Source: Natrinema hispanicum (GTDB taxonomy: Archaea; Halobacteriota; Halobacteria; Halobacteriales; Natrialbaceae). From it: DNA of 64,000 nt. Below the pieces are notes generated by a model that worked only from the letters and a program-made list of their open reading frames with translations, did not search any database and was not told where the DNA came from. A program made the position numbers and the translations under genes. Positions 8,821 through 18,211 of the stretch are shown here, in pieces (position 1 is the first letter of the stretch; every line of letters starts with the position of its first letter). The stretch is from assembly GCF_900111485.1 (NCBI RefSeq), contig NZ_FOIC01000012.1, positions 33,364-97,363 of the forward strand. The letters are read 5' to 3'.

Positions 8821-10407
8821 TTAGTTCTGGCCGTTCAGCGTGATGTCGCTGACGCCGATGACACGCTCGTCGTCCTCGAGTTCCGCTTTCGCTTCTGCGG
8901 GAACCTCGCTGTCGACGTTGTAGACGGTCAGGGCCTCGCCGCCGATGGTCTCGCGGGCGTTGAACATACCGGCGATGTTGACGTCGTGGTTGCCCATCAC
9001 GGAGCCGATGAGGCCGATGACGCCGGGTTCGTCGGTGTTGCGCGTGATGACCATCCGGCCGTGGGGGATGGCGTCGACGCGGTAGCCGTCGATGCGGACG
9101 ATGCGTGGGTCGTCACCCGCAAAGAGGGTGCCGTCGACGGACACGTCGTCGTCGTCGTTGCTGACGGTCACGGAGATCAGGCTCTGGAAGTCCTCGGCCT
9201 GGCGGGTCTTGGACTCGGTGACGTCGACGCCCCGGTCCTCGGCGATCTGCGGTGCGTTGACTGCGTTGACCTGCCACTCGAGGGGTTCGAAGACGCCCTT
9301 GAGTGCGCTTGCGGTGACGAACTCGACGTCTTCGTCGGCGATCTCGCCCTCGTAGACGACTTCGACGTCCTCGATGCGGCCCTCGAGCAGTTGCGCGGCG
9401 ACCTTGCCGGCGGTTTCGGCGAGGTCGATGTAGGGCTCGACACGGGGGAACGCGCTCTCGTCGATCGAGGGGGCGTTCAGGGCGTTGGCGACCGGCTCGC
9501 CGGCGATTGCGGCGTTGACCTGCTCGGCGGTGGAGGTCGCGACGTTCTCCTGGGCGGCCTCCGTCGATGCGCCGAGGTGGGGCGTGACGATGACGTCGTC
9601 GTGCTCGAGCAGCGGCGAGTCCTCGGAGAGTGGCTCCTCGGCGAAGACGTCCAGTGCCGCGCCAGCAAGCGTGCCGTCCTCGACCTTGGCAGCGAGTGCG
9701 TCCTCCTGGATGATGCCGCCACGGCCGACGTTGACGATGTAGCCGTCCTCGAGGAGGTCGAGTTCCTCTTCGCCGATCATGCCCTCCGTCTCGGGGGTCA
9801 GCGGCGTGTGGATGGTCAGGAAGTCAGCGCGCTCGAGACATGGCTCGAAGTCGACAAGTTCGGCACCGAGGCGGCCGGCGCGCTCCTCGGAGATGTAGGG
9901 ATCGAAGGCGACGAGGTCCATCCCGAGCGAGTCGAGCTTTTTGGCGACCTCTTGGCCGACGCGGCCGAGGCCGACGATGCCGAGGGTCTTGCCGTTGAGT
10001 TCGGCACCGAGGTAGTCGCTTTTGGCCCATTCGCCGTTTTTCAGGCGGATGTGTGCCTGTGGGATCGAGCGGGCGGCCGCGAACGTCATCGCGACGGTGT
10101 GCTCGGCGGCTGCGCGCACGTTGCCCTCGGGAGCGTTAGCGACGATGACACCTTCGTCCGTGGCGGCGTCGATGTCGATGTTGTCGACACCGATGCCCGC
10201 TCGACCGACGATAACCAGTTCCTCGGCGGCCGCGAGGACCTCGTCGGTGACTTCGGTCCCGGAGCGAACGATGAGCCCGTTGGCGTCCGAGACTGCCTCG
10301 AGGAGGTCGTCTCCCTCGAGTTCGTAGCCCGTTTCGACCTCGTGGCCGGCGTCTCTGAGTACGTCCAGACCCGCATCCGCGATCGGATCCGTGACGAGAA
10401 CCTTCAT
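8821..10407 (-). CDS. serA: D-3-phosphoglycerate dehydrogenase
   Basis: 528 residues, the long SerA form. It oxidises 3-phosphoglycerate to 3-phosphohydroxypyruvate, committing carbon to serine. The Rossmann motif GLGRVGQEVAKKL, the substrate/cofactor segment NVGRGGIIQEDAL, the catalytic histidine in TPHLGASTEAAQE and a C-terminal ACT domain (NTDEPGVIGLIGSVMGNHDV) are visible, with an allosteric-substrate-binding domain between. The ACT domain suggests feedback control by serine. I set the start at 10407 (MKVLVTDPIAD); the longer ORF runs into the divergent promoter region. serB lies 0.6 kb away on the other strand. Confidence 0.95.
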   Translation of the reverse strand: MKVLVTDPIADAGLDVLRDAGHEVETGYELEGDDLLEAVSDANGLIVRSGTEVTDEVLAAAEELVIVGRAGIGVDNIDIDAATDEGVIVANAPEGNVRAAAEHTVAMTFAAARSIPQAHIRLKNGEWAKSDYLGAELNGKTLGIVGLGRVGQEVAKKLDSLGMDLVAFDPYISEERAGRLGAELVDFEPCLERADFLTIHTPLTPETEGMIGEEELDLLEDGYIVNVGRGGIIQEDALAAKVEDGTLAGAALDVFAEEPLSEDSPLLEHDDVIVTPHLGASTEAAQENVATSTAEQVNAAIAGEPVANALNAPSIDESAFPRVEPYIDLAETAGKVAAQLLEGRIEDVEVVYEGEIADEDVEFVTASALKGVFEPLEWQVNAVNAPQIAEDRGVDVTESKTRQAEDFQSLISVTVSNDDDDVSVDGTLFAGDDPRIVRIDGYRVDAIPHGRMVITRNTDEPGVIGLIGSVMGNHDVNIAGMFNARETIGGEALTVYNVDSEVPAEAKAELEDDERVIGVSDITLNGQN

Positions 10408-10536
10408 GTGCGAGCAAACCGTGCGGAGCACGTAAACCCTTCCGTTGTCGCGCCCGGTGGCAAAATTTGTCTCCATTCTCTCGAATGTTGTGAGGTACCA
10501 CCTACCATTATCCGGACGACGCACGTACGGTCGGGC

Positions 10537-10992
10537 ATGTACGAGCGCATCCTGTTGCCGACCGACGCGGCGGAGGGGACCGAACTCGCTATCGACCACG
10601 CCGTCGCCGTCGCCGATCACGCTGGGGCCGAGCTTCACCTTCTCTATGTTGTCGACAGCGACGTCTACAGTTCCTACAGCGGCGACGAGTACGTCCACGA
10701 GTTCGAAGGGTTAGAGGCCGCCCTCGAGCAGGTCGGTGAAGCGGCCCTCGAGTCGGCCGCCGAGGCAGCCGCGGAGGCGGACGTCGAGACGACCACGGTC
10801 GTCAGACACGGCGATCCCCACAAGCAGATCCTCGAGTACGCCGACGAGGCGGACGTCGACCTGCTTGTCATGGGCTCGAAAGAACGATCCGGTGAGTACC
10901 GCCAGCTGCTGGGTAGCGTCACGGATCGTGTCGCGCGGTTGGCTTCGCGGCCGGTGACGATCGTCAAGACGCCGGTCGACGGCGAGGAGTAG
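10537..10992 (+). CDS. Universal stress protein (UspA family)
   Basis: 151 residues with the Usp alpha/beta fold: MYERILLPTDAAEGTELAIDHA at the start, LHLLYVVDS after the second strand, and the ATP-loop region LLVMGSKERSGEYRQLLGSVTDRV followed by the terminal strand PVTIVKT. The spacing and composition of the G-x2-G-x9-G loop are altered (KERSGEYRQLLGS), so nucleotide binding is possible but not certain. The ATG at 10537 has a TATA-like ACCATTATCC about 28 bases upstream, typical of leaderless haloarchaeal transcripts. It diverges from serA. Confidence 0.9.
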   Translation: MYERILLPTDAAEGTELAIDHAVAVADHAGAELHLLYVVDSDVYSSYSGDEYVHEFEGLEAALEQVGEAALESAAEAAAEADVETTTVVRHGDPHKQILEYADEADVDLLVMGSKERSGEYRQLLGSVTDRVARLASRPVTIVKTPVDGEE

Positions 10993-11054
10993 TCGGTCAC
11001 GATCGCGAGTCGAAACCTGAACTGGTTTATCCGGTGACCCACAAGCGGCGAGCA

Positions 11055-11699
11055 ATGACAGTCGTCGCTTTCGACTTCGATGGAACGCTTTCCGACTCCG
11101 AAATGACCGTCCTGCTCGGTGACCGCTGTGGCGTCGCCGATGACATGGCCGAGATCACCGAGCGCGCGATGAACGACGAAATCGGCTACGCCGAGAGTCT
11201 GCGCTCGCGTGCGTCCCTGCTCGAGAGCCTCCCCAAAGCAGAGGCCGAAGCGGCCTTCGACGAGGTCGTCCTCCGCGAGGGAGCCGCCGATCTCATCGAG
11301 GAACTGAACGACGCCGGCGTCACGACCGCCATTCTCACCGGCGGATTCGAGCGCGGTGTTGCGGCCGCCCTCGAGCGTGAAGGCGTCTCCGTCGACCACA
11401 TCGTCTCGAACCGGCTGCCGATGAACGGTGACGAGCTCACCGGCGACGTCGAGGGGCCGCTGATCGAGGGCACCAAAGACGACGCGCTCGAGGACCTCGC
11501 CGACGACGTCGGCGTCGACCTCGACGAAACCGTGGCGGTCGGCGACGGTGCAAACGATCTGCCGATGCTCAAGGTCGCTGGCCTCGCGATCGGCTTCGAA
11601 CCCAAACCGGCGGTCGAACCCCACTGTGATGTCGTCGTCACGTCGATGGACGAGGCCCGCGAGACGCTGATCGAGGAGACCGTCCTCGCCGAGCCCTAA
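11055..11699 (+). CDS. serB: Phosphoserine phosphatase (HAD family)
   Basis: 214 residues; the last step of serine synthesis. HAD motif I FDFDGTLSDSEM carries both catalytic aspartates, motif II is AILTGG, and motif III/IV is VGDGANDLPML. The helical cap after motif I matches SerB. An upstream ATG at 11034 is unlikely because a TATA-like GGTTTATCC at about 11025 places the transcript start near 11055. Functionally paired with serA nearby, though transcribed separately. Confidence 0.93.
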   Translation: MTVVAFDFDGTLSDSEMTVLLGDRCGVADDMAEITERAMNDEIGYAESLRSRASLLESLPKAEAEAAFDEVVLREGAADLIEELNDAGVTTAILTGGFERGVAAALEREGVSVDHIVSNRLPMNGDELTGDVEGPLIEGTKDDALEDLADDVGVDLDETVAVGDGANDLPMLKVAGLAIGFEPKPAVEPHCDVVVTSMDEARETLIEETVLAEP

Positions 11700-11895
11700 T
11701 CGGCCAGGACCAATGCTGAATTAGGCCGCCTACTAGGGAGTTGTGGCCCCGCGACGACGGTTCGATGTGTCGCTCCCGTCGTCGCTTCCCGTTCTACTCA
11801 CGGTTTCAGTTATATTCCCAGTGTTCACTGACTGTCAGTGCTAACTGCCCATTTCCCGACCGAGAGAGTTTTAACTCACAACTGAGTAAGCGACT

Positions 11896-12294
11896 ATGAT
11901 GATGTGGCAAGACCTCGTATTCATGATTGGGAGCAGCCTTTCGATCGTTTTCCTCGCACCAACGCTCCGTGACTCGAGTGCGCGTGTTCCCCTCGGCACG
12001 AGCCTGCCGTCGATGGGAATCGGCTTCGTCTATGCGACGACGTTTTTCACGCTTGGGATGAGCTTCTCCGCTGCGGGCGCGCTCGCGGCTGGGACCATGT
12101 GGTCACTGATCGCGCTGTTCCGTTCGCCACAGGGTGTCTCGATGAAACTCGTCGCGCGTGAAAACCTCGCCCTGTTCGTCGCCGATCTGCAATACTGGCT
12201 CGACCGTCGCCGCTCCGGTCGGCCGACCACCGAACAGTACGTCTCGTTCGATCACGGGTCCTCGAACGCCTATGGACAGGGTAACGGCCGCTAA
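11896..12294 (+). CDS. Small haloarchaeal membrane protein of unknown function
   Basis: 132 residues with three hydrophobic segments (about 5-22, 40-60 and 62-78) and a basic then polar C-terminal tail (DLQYWLDRRRSGRPT...YGQGNGR). No family motif recognised. A TATA-like GTTTTAACT lies about 27 bases upstream. The 196 bases between serB and this gene hold the promoter and a short inverted repeat (11722-11732), nothing else I can support. Confidence 0.6.
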   Translation: MMMWQDLVFMIGSSLSIVFLAPTLRDSSARVPLGTSLPSMGIGFVYATTFFTLGMSFSAAGALAAGTMWSLIALFRSPQGVSMKLVARENLALFVADLQYWLDRRRSGRPTTEQYVSFDHGSSNAYGQGNGR

Positions 12295-12390
12295 TTCTCT
12301 TTTCCGATCGTACTGACCTGGCGTCGCTTGACTACCCGTCGGCCAATAGCAGAGATACCAGCGCCAGCAGCGCAGGGCCTCGAGACCCGA

Positions 12391-13599
12391 TTACCTCGAA
12401 AACAGGCTCGTGTGAACCGGCGCGAACTCCCCTGTTTCGTCGGGTTGTTCCGGGGCCGTGTCGGTAATCGAGCTGCCGCCGAGGCCGTCAGCGAGCAGAT
12501 CCGACAGCGGCGGCCCGACGGTTTCGGGTTCGACGAGGAAGGCGTCGTGGCCGTGGTCGGACTCGATCACGTGGTGGGCGACATCGACGTCGGCCTCGCG
12601 TGCCGACTCGGAGAGTGACTCGGCCTGTTCGACAGTGAAGTGCCAGTCGCCGGTAAACGACAGCACGAGGAGTTCGCCCTCGAAGGCCGCCAGCGCGTCG
12701 GCGTCGGACTCATAGCCCGCCGCGAGGTCGAAGTCGTCCATCGCGCGCGTCATGTAGAGGTAGCTGTTGGCGTCGAACCGATCGGTGAACTTGTCGGCCT
12801 GATAGTCCAGATAGGACTCGACCTCCCGATAGGGGAAGAAGGCGGCCGCGGGGTCCGGCGGTTCCTCGCGAACGGTTTCGCGACCTGCCGATCGGCGGCC
12901 GAACTTTCGGCCCATCGAGGCCTTCGAGAGGTACATGATGTGGCCGATCTGGCGGGCACGAGCCAGTCCCGCTTCGGGCTCGGGGCCGCCGTAGTAGTGA
13001 CCGCCGTTCCAGTTGGGATCGGACGTAATTGCCCGTCGGGCGACGGTATCGAGCGCGAGACACTGCGGATCAAGTTTGGCGGCGGTGGCGACCGCGCCGG
13101 CCCGTTCGACGTCGTCGGGATACCGTCGTAACCAATCGAGGACGTTCATGCCGCCGACGCTGCCGCCGACGACGGCGTGGAGCCGGCCGATTCCCAGTTC
13201 GTCCAGCAGTTGGCGCTGGGCGCGGGTCCAATCACCGATCGTGACTGGCGGGAAGTCGGTGCCGTAAGGCTCGCCCGTCTCCGGATTCTCGCTTGCGGGC
13301 CCGGTCGTCCCGTAACACGACCCGGGCGTGTTCGCACAGATCACGTAGTACTCGCTGGTGTCGACCGCCTTCCCGGGCCCGACGACGTCGCCCCACCAGG
13401 CGCGGGCCTGACCTGCGGTCTCGTCGCCGGCGTCCGGCCGGCGGGCAACGTGGGCGCTGCCAGTGAGTGCGTGACAGATCAACACCGCGTTATCGCCGGT
13501 AAAATCGCCGTAGGTCTCGTAGGCTACCTCGAGGCTGGGGATCGACTCCCCGCACTCGAACTGGAACTCGCCGAGATCGATCGTATCTTTCGTTGTCAT
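12391..13599 (-). CDS. metX: Homoserine O-acetyltransferase
   Basis: 402 residues, alpha/beta-hydrolase fold. It transfers acetyl from acetyl-CoA to homoserine, activating it for direct sulfhydrylation to methionine. The nucleophile elbow is [14 protein letters not shown] (Ser in GxSxGG). The oxyanion strand [11 protein letters not shown], the acid-loop SFTGDWHF and the catalytic histidine [10 protein letters not shown] are all present. Its ATG overlaps the metY stop by four bases (ATGA), so the pair is translationally coupled. Confidence 0.95.
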   Translation of the reverse strand: MTTKDTIDLGEFQFECGESIPSLEVAYETYGDFTGDNAVLICHALTGSAHVARRPDAGDETAGQARAWWGDVVGPGKAVDTSEYYVICANTPGSCYGTTGPASENPETGEPYGTDFPPVTIGDWTRAQRQLLDELGIGRLHAVVGGSVGGMNVLDWLRRYPDDVERAGAVATAAKLDPQCLALDTVARRAITSDPNWNGGHYYGGPEPEAGLARARQIGHIMYLSKASMGRKFGRRSAGRETVREEPPDPAAAFFPYREVESYLDYQADKFTDRFDANSYLYMTRAMDDFDLAAGYESDADALAAFEGELLVLSFTGDWHFTVEQAESLSESAREADVDVAHHVIESDHGHDAFLVEPETVGPPLSDLLADGLGGSSITDTAPEQPDETGEFAPVHTSLFSR

Positions 13600-14993
13600 C
13601 GTGTCTCACCATCCGATCGACAGGCTCGCGTCGCGGCTTCGATCGCCTGCTCGAGGTCGGCTAGAATGTCTTCGGGATCCTCGATCCCGACCGACAGCCG
13701 GATCAGGTCCTCGGTGACGCCAGCCTCTTCCCGTTCCTCGGGCGAGAGCTGGCCGTGCGTCGTGCTCGCCGGGTGGATCACCAGCGTCTTCGCGTCGCCG
13801 ATGTTCGCGAGGAAGGAAGCCAACTCGACCTCGTCGCAGAAGGTCTTGCCCGCTTCGAACCCACCGCGAGACTCCGTCTCGCGTGCAGACGAGTGTGACT
13901 CGTCGACCCCCTTGAGTCCGAAAGCAACCATCCCGCCGAAGTCCTCGAGATACTGCGAGGCGTTGTCGTGGGTCGGATGATCCTCGAGACCGGGGTGGGT
14001 GACCCAGGCGACGTCCTCGTGGTCATCGAGGTACTCCGCGACGATGGCGGCGTTCTCACAGTGTTTCTCGACGCGAAGTGGCAGCGATTCCAGTCCCTGC
14101 AGTGTCTGCCAGGCGTCGAAGGGAGACTGCTGGTTGCCGAGACTGCGCAGCGAGCGGAAGCGAGCGGCGGCGGCGAAGGGTGCATCCGAGAAGTCCCGCG
14201 AGAAGTCAGTATCGTGGTAGGCGTGGTTTTGGCCGGCAATTTCGTCATATCCGTGCTCTCCCCACGGGAACGAACCACCGTCGATCAGGACGCCGCCGAC
14301 GGTCGTTCCCGAGCCGTGGAGCCACTTAGTCGTCGATTCCCAGACGACGTCGGCCCCGTGCTCTAAGGGTCGACACAGTGCCGGCGTCGCGAACGTGTTG
14401 TCGACGACCAGCGGCACGCCGTTGTCGTGGGCGATGTCGGCAACGCGCTCGAAGTCCGGCGTCACGAGCGAGGGGTTGCCGATCGTCTCGACGTGGACGA
14501 AGGCGGTGTCCTCGTCGATCGCCTCCTCGTAGGCGTCGTACTCGAGGGTGGGAACGAATTTCGGCTCGATGTTCCGGCGCGTGGCCGTCTTCGAGAAGTA
14601 GGTGGATGTCCCGCCGTAGGTGTCGGTCGAGCAGACGATGTTGTCGCCCGCCTCGGCAAGGATCAGCACTGCAGAATCGAGCGCGGCCATGCCGCTGCCC
14701 GTCGCGACCGCGCCCGCGCCGCCCTCGAGTGCAGCAAGGCGCTCCTCGAGGACCGTAACGGTCGGGTTGGCGATCCGAGAGTAGATGTAGCCGTCGTCCT
14801 CTAAGGCGTAGCGGTCGGCGGCGGTGTCAGCGTCTTCGAAGACGTAGGAGGTGGTCTGGTAGATCGGTGGTGCCCTCGCGCCGGTCGTCGGATCGGGAGA
14901 CTGGCCGGCGTGGACGCTGCGCGTGCCGAGCCCGCGCCCGCCACGCTCGGCGTCGGAGTCGGCCTCGTGCCCGTCGCTCGCGTCGTCGCTCAT
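13596..14993 (-). CDS. metY: O-acetylhomoserine sulfhydrylase (PLP-dependent)
   Basis: 465 residues of the Cys/Met-metabolism PLP family. It replaces the acetyl group of O-acetylhomoserine with sulfide to give homocysteine. The PLP lysine lies in [11 protein letters not shown]; the substrate/PLP segments [23 protein letters not shown] and VDNTFATP are present. The start at 14993 gives a short acidic leader ([12 protein letters not shown]) before the conserved [10 protein letters not shown]. Upstream, a perfect 12-base palindrome lies within 16 bases of the start codon. First gene of the metY-metX operon. Confidence 0.93.
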   Translation of the reverse strand: MSDDASDGHEADSDAERGGRGLGTRSVHAGQSPDPTTGARAPPIYQTTSYVFEDADTAADRYALEDDGYIYSRIANPTVTVLEERLAALEGGAGAVATGSGMAALDSAVLILAEAGDNIVCSTDTYGGTSTYFSKTATRRNIEPKFVPTLEYDAYEEAIDEDTAFVHVETIGNPSLVTPDFERVADIAHDNGVPLVVDNTFATPALCRPLEHGADVVWESTTKWLHGSGTTVGGVLIDGGSFPWGEHGYDEIAGQNHAYHDTDFSRDFSDAPFAAAARFRSLRSLGNQQSPFDAWQTLQGLESLPLRVEKHCENAAIVAEYLDDHEDVAWVTHPGLEDHPTHDNASQYLEDFGGMVAFGLKGVDESHSSARETESRGGFEAGKTFCDEVELASFLANIGDAKTLVIHPASTTHGQLSPEEREEAGVTEDLIRLSVGIEDPEDILADLEQAIEAATRACRSDGETR

Positions 14994-14997
14994 GTTT

Positions 14998-15009
14998 AGT
15001 ATGCATACT
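14998..15009. promoter_or_regulatory. metY: Perfect palindrome AGTATGCATACT in front of metY
   Basis: The 12-base perfect inverted repeat sits 5-16 bases upstream of the metY ATG. A TATA-like GCATATGAG lies about 30 bases from the start, so the palindrome falls at the transcript start, a usual place for a repressor operator. Identity of the regulator is unknown. Confidence 0.4.
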
Positions 15010-15151
15010 GCTCCATCCTCATATGCGTCGCAGTAACGGCAAAAACAGCAGACTAGAGAATAACTCTCATTCACCGTCGGCCAGCGCCGCTCCGGGAGCC
15101 GTTTCGTCTGCAGGCTCAATCTCTATTGAAAGACAAGCCGGCTGTCAACGT

Positions 15152-15490
15152 GTGCAGACCGTTTTCCACCTCATCGCTGCCGATCCACAGCAACAACAGA
15201 CGGCGCTCACCATCGCTGAGAACCTCACCGAAGACGACTCGGTCGAGATCGACGATATCGCAATCGTTGCGCAGGGTGACGGAATTGAGCCGCTCACAGC
15301 CGGCGGAGATGGCAGTGATATGGTTGAATCGCTGCTCGAGAGCGGTCTCTCAGTCAAAGCCTGCAGTAACACCCTCGACCTGAAGGACCTCGCGGAGTCT
15401 GATCTCGTCGATGGCGTCGAACCCGTCCCCTCCGGCGGCGGTGAACTCACACGACTCCAGAGCGAGGGATACGCCTACATCCGGCCGTAG
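15152..15490 (+). CDS. DsrE-like sulfur-relay family protein
   Basis: 112 residues from a GTG start. VQTVFHLIAADPQQQQ is the standard haloarchaeal DsrE-like opening, followed by the alternating strand-helix pattern of the fold and a LSVKACSNTLDL segment whose cysteine corresponds to the conserved cysteine of many DsrE/DsrF-like proteins. The ending LTRLQSEGYAYIRP is also typical. The ORF continues upstream through low-complexity arginine-rich sequence that overlaps metY antisense, so the GTG at 15152 is preferred. A sulfur-carrier role is inferred; metY-metX lie next to it divergently. Confidence 0.8.
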   Translation: MQTVFHLIAADPQQQQTALTIAENLTEDDSVEIDDIAIVAQGDGIEPLTAGGDGSDMVESLLESGLSVKACSNTLDLKDLAESDLVDGVEPVPSGGGELTRLQSEGYAYIRP

Positions 15491-15581
15491 CGTCGGTCAC
15501 ACTGTGGCTCCCGGCGGTCGACACGACGTCACGCCGAAGTAGAACGGACGCTTCATAGGCCCGTAGCGTCAACGACTGTCC

Positions 15582-16811
15582 GTGCACTCGAGCGACCGCG
15601 ATCGGATCGTCCTCGCCGTCCTCGTCTTCGCGGTGTTGTTCTCGCAGCTACTGCTCTATCCGGGCGTGTCGACGCTCGTCGCGACGCTTGGGGCCGACGA
15701 GACGACCTCGGCCTTTGCCGCAAGCGCGCTCGACGCGAGCATGTGGTTTCTGATCGCCGAGTTCGCCGCCTATGTCGCGTTCGTCGGCGTCTGGGGAATC
15801 GTGAGCGATACGACCGGCCGGCGGACACCGTTTATCGTCGCCGGCGCGATTGCCGGCGCGGTCGGCTACGCTGCTCTCGCCGCCGTCCCTACGCTGGGCT
15901 CGATCCCCTTCGCGGGCGTGCTCGCTCTTCGCGTCTTCCAGGGGGCGATGACCGTTGGGGCGTTCTCGCTGACGATGACGATGCTGATGGACCTAGAGGG
16001 CGGGCACGGCCGGAACATGGGCGCGGCCGGAATCGCCATCGGCTCCGGGGCTGCACTCGGCGCGCCAATCGGCGGCCAACTGACCGAGCTCGATCCGCGC
16101 GCGCCGCTGGTCGTCGCCGCCGGCTTGCTCGTCTGCGTGAGCCTCGCCGTCTCGCGCGTCGACGACCGGACGCCCGACACGCGCCGGACCGCTCGCGCGC
16201 TCATCGACGGGGTTCGCCGGCAGCCGACGCTTTCCGTCCCGTACGCCTTCGGGTTCGTCGACCGGCTCACGGCCGGCTTCTTCGCGCTCGTGGGGACGCT
16301 GTACTTCCAACAGCAGTTCGGCCTCGACGCCGGACTGACCGGGCTCATGTTGGCGTGCTTTTTCGCGCCCTTCGCTCTCCTGCAATACCCCATGGGCGCG
16401 CTCTCGGATCGGATCGGGCGGACGATCCCGATCGTCGTCGGCTCGCTGTGTTACGGCGTCGGCATCATCGCCGTCGGTGCTGCGCCGTCGATCCCGACCG
16501 CCGCGATCGCGATGATCGCCGTCGGCGTCCTCGGCGCGTTAGTCGCCCCCGCGACGATGGCGCTGGTCTCCGATCTGGCCGACGAGAGCGAGCGCGGCCT
16601 CGCCATGGCCGGGTTCAACCTCGCCGGCAGCCTCGGCTTCCTCGGCGGCTTCCTCCTCGGTGGCACCGTCGCCGGCCGCTATGGCTACGATATTGCCTTT
16701 CTCGTCGTCGGCGGCCTCGAGATCACTATCGCCGTCGTTACGGTCCCGATTTTCCTGCGACTCTCGCTCGAGACCGATCGGGTTCGCTCGAGCGGCCGTG
16801 GTGACGCCTGA
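15582..16811 (+). CDS. Major facilitator superfamily transporter
   Basis: 409 residues from a GTG start, with about twelve hydrophobic segments. The first intracellular loop motif reads GIVSDTTGRRTPF and the matching one in the second half is GALSDRIGRTIPI, both MFS motif-A variants. The C-terminus is short and charged (LETDRVRSSGRGDA). Many relatives are drug or metabolite exporters; the substrate cannot be read from sequence. Single gene. Confidence 0.88.
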   Translation: MHSSDRDRIVLAVLVFAVLFSQLLLYPGVSTLVATLGADETTSAFAASALDASMWFLIAEFAAYVAFVGVWGIVSDTTGRRTPFIVAGAIAGAVGYAALAAVPTLGSIPFAGVLALRVFQGAMTVGAFSLTMTMLMDLEGGHGRNMGAAGIAIGSGAALGAPIGGQLTELDPRAPLVVAAGLLVCVSLAVSRVDDRTPDTRRTARALIDGVRRQPTLSVPYAFGFVDRLTAGFFALVGTLYFQQQFGLDAGLTGLMLACFFAPFALLQYPMGALSDRIGRTIPIVVGSLCYGVGIIAVGAAPSIPTAAIAMIAVGVLGALVAPATMALVSDLADESERGLAMAGFNLAGSLGFLGGFLLGGTVAGRYGYDIAFLVVGGLEITIAVVTVPIFLRLSLETDRVRSSGRGDA

Positions 16812-16881
16812 TACAGACGTTCATATTATAGAATTGACCATAACAAAGAGGACTCCGTAGTGAACGGTAAGTACTGCTAAA

Positions 16882-17064
16882 TTAGTTATCGATCAGTCTC
16901 AGAACAGTGAAAATGATCAGGATGAGTGGGAGAATATACACAAGGAGAATAGCAACTGTCCCTAGAATCATATTAATTGCACCGCCTCCTCCTGAGCTTG
17001 TTTGTATGTAGACTAGTATGACAAACCAGAGTGTTACTAACTGAATAACCGGTATATCGTCCAT
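16882..17064 (-). CDS. Small AT-rich membrane protein
   Basis: 60 residues with two hydrophobic helices joined by TSSGGGGAIN. Base composition is clearly more AT-rich than neighbouring genes, suggesting transfer or relaxed selection. No homologue recognised. It lies just upstream of another AT-rich gene. Confidence 0.45.
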   Translation of the reverse strand: MDDIPVIQLVTLWFVILVYIQTSSGGGGAINMILGTVAILLVYILPLILIIFTVLRLIDN

Positions 17065-17118
17065 CTCCTATCAATCAAAAACAATTTACCTAACAAGGTA
17101 TTTTCGATAAGGACACGT

Positions 17119-17523
17119 TCAAACGGCCCACCTTCGCGTCAGGGTTCCTGACGGAGTAATATCAAACGTCAGACCACCACCCTCACTCTCGTCACCCGGA
17201 TAGTAGTGGAAGCTGTCTTGTTCTGTTAGACCACCATCGTCTCTGAAGAGGCTGTACTCTATAACATACTGCTGTCGTTCAGCAACGTCTTTACGGACAG
17301 TTTGCTCGTCTGGCTCAACACTGATCGATCCTGAGAACACCCGGGCTTCGCCTCTGGAGAGGTCTCCATCTGTTCGTGAAAAGGCCATTTCGATTGTATA
17401 GGGACTCTCGGACCGGTTAAAGACGGTCACGGAGAGCATCGGGGGATCAGAGAGCAGCCCCGTACATCCAGCAAGCCCCGAGCAGAGCGGAATCGTGCCC
17501 GAAACAACGGTACGACGTTTCAT
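17119..17523 (-). CDS. Putative secreted lipoprotein, AT-rich
   Basis: 134 residues. The N-terminus MKRRTVVSGTIPLCSGLAGCTG has a basic start and lipobox LAGC. The rest looks like a beta-sandwich (LSVTVFNRSESPYTIEMAF ... YSLFRDDGGLTEQDSFHYYPG), a design common among small haloarchaeal lipoproteins. Codon use is noticeably less GC-biased than in the core genes on either side. Function unknown. The 267 bases to the next gene carry only AT-rich sequence and repeat copy B. Confidence 0.65.
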   Translation of the reverse strand: MKRRTVVSGTIPLCSGLAGCTGLLSDPPMLSVTVFNRSESPYTIEMAFSRTDGDLSRGEARVFSGSISVEPDEQTVRKDVAERQQYVIEYSLFRDDGGLTEQDSFHYYPGDESEGGGLTFDITPSGTLTRRWAV

Positions 17524-17661
17524 ACAATAAATGTCTGTTCAATCAATAAGTAATTTTAGAGGTGTTTGTCTGCCCATCAATACAATTAAAACAATCCATC
17601 TGTGAGTCTTTTTGTGACACGCTCACGGATACCTGTTAGCCCGTTTTGACGCATCCATGTC

Positions 17662-17697
17662 GTGTGGGTGCGCCAAGACGCAGTGATAGCAGACCGT
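17662..17697 (+). repeat. 36-base imperfect repeat, copy B (upstream of the PPC-domain gene)
   Basis: Partner of copy A at 3197-3232, aligned without gaps. It lies 94 bases before the downstream start codon, in the same orientation relative to the gene as copy A. In one frame it reads VWVRQDAVIADRT, against MWVRREPVTAARL in copy A. Confidence 0.35.
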
Positions 17698-17790
17698 ACG
17701 AACGCCGCGGCGGACTGCAACCCATCAACGGCCGTGGTAGTCTTGCGACGCGACCGGTGGGCTTTTTCTGCCGGCCGACACAGTAGCGGT

Positions 17791-18210
17791 ATGCACTATC
17801 GCGCCGTCGAGACGACCGACGAGTACGTCGCCCGCCTCGAGACGGGTGCCGACTGGCGGGCCGAGATCGAGTCCCTCGCCGACGCGGTCGACGCCGATGC
17901 CGCCTGGTTTACCGCGCTCGGCGCGGTCCAGGACGCCGAACTGTGGTTCTACGATCAGGACGAGTGTGCGTACGAGCCGATCGAATTCGACGAGCCCCTC
18001 GAGGTCGCGAGCTGCGTCGGCAACGTCTCGCTGCTCGAGGACGAGCGCTTCGCGCACACCCACGTCGTCCTCTCCGGGCCCGACGGCAACGCGGTCGCCG
18101 GCCACCTGAACGAGGCGACGGTCTGGGCCGGCGAGGTCCACATGCGCGTCTTCGATGAGCCACTCGAGCGCGAACACGACGAGACGACCGACCTCGACCT
18201 CTGGCTCTGA
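17791..18210 (+). CDS. PPC/DUF296-domain protein
   Basis: 139 residues. The PPC fold is recognisable by ALGAVQDAELWFYDQ and the conserved histidine cluster AHTHVVLSGPDGNAVAGHL, which binds a metal in structures of the family. Such proteins are often annotated as DNA-binding because plant homologues carry an AT-hook; there is no AT-hook here and the archaeal role is unknown. The stop codon is one base before the polC ATG, so it is co-transcribed with DNA polymerase D. Confidence 0.82.
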   Translation: MHYRAVETTDEYVARLETGADWRAEIESLADAVDADAAWFTALGAVQDAELWFYDQDECAYEPIEFDEPLEVASCVGNVSLLEDERFAHTHVVLSGPDGNAVAGHLNEATVWAGEVHMRVFDEPLEREHDETTDLDLWL

Positions 18211-18211
18211 C

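Noticed and set aside
8797..10536. Long + strand ORF (nearly 600 codons) opposite serA
   Set aside because: It is the antisense of a well-conserved serA; GC-rich codon bias leaves the opposite frame open. Only the last 151 codons (usp) are real.
11722..11732. TAGGC-C-GCCTA inverted repeat after serB as a possible DtxR-like operator
   Set aside because: One-base spacer differs from the TTAGG-N4-CCTAA class; more likely part of a weak terminator or chance.
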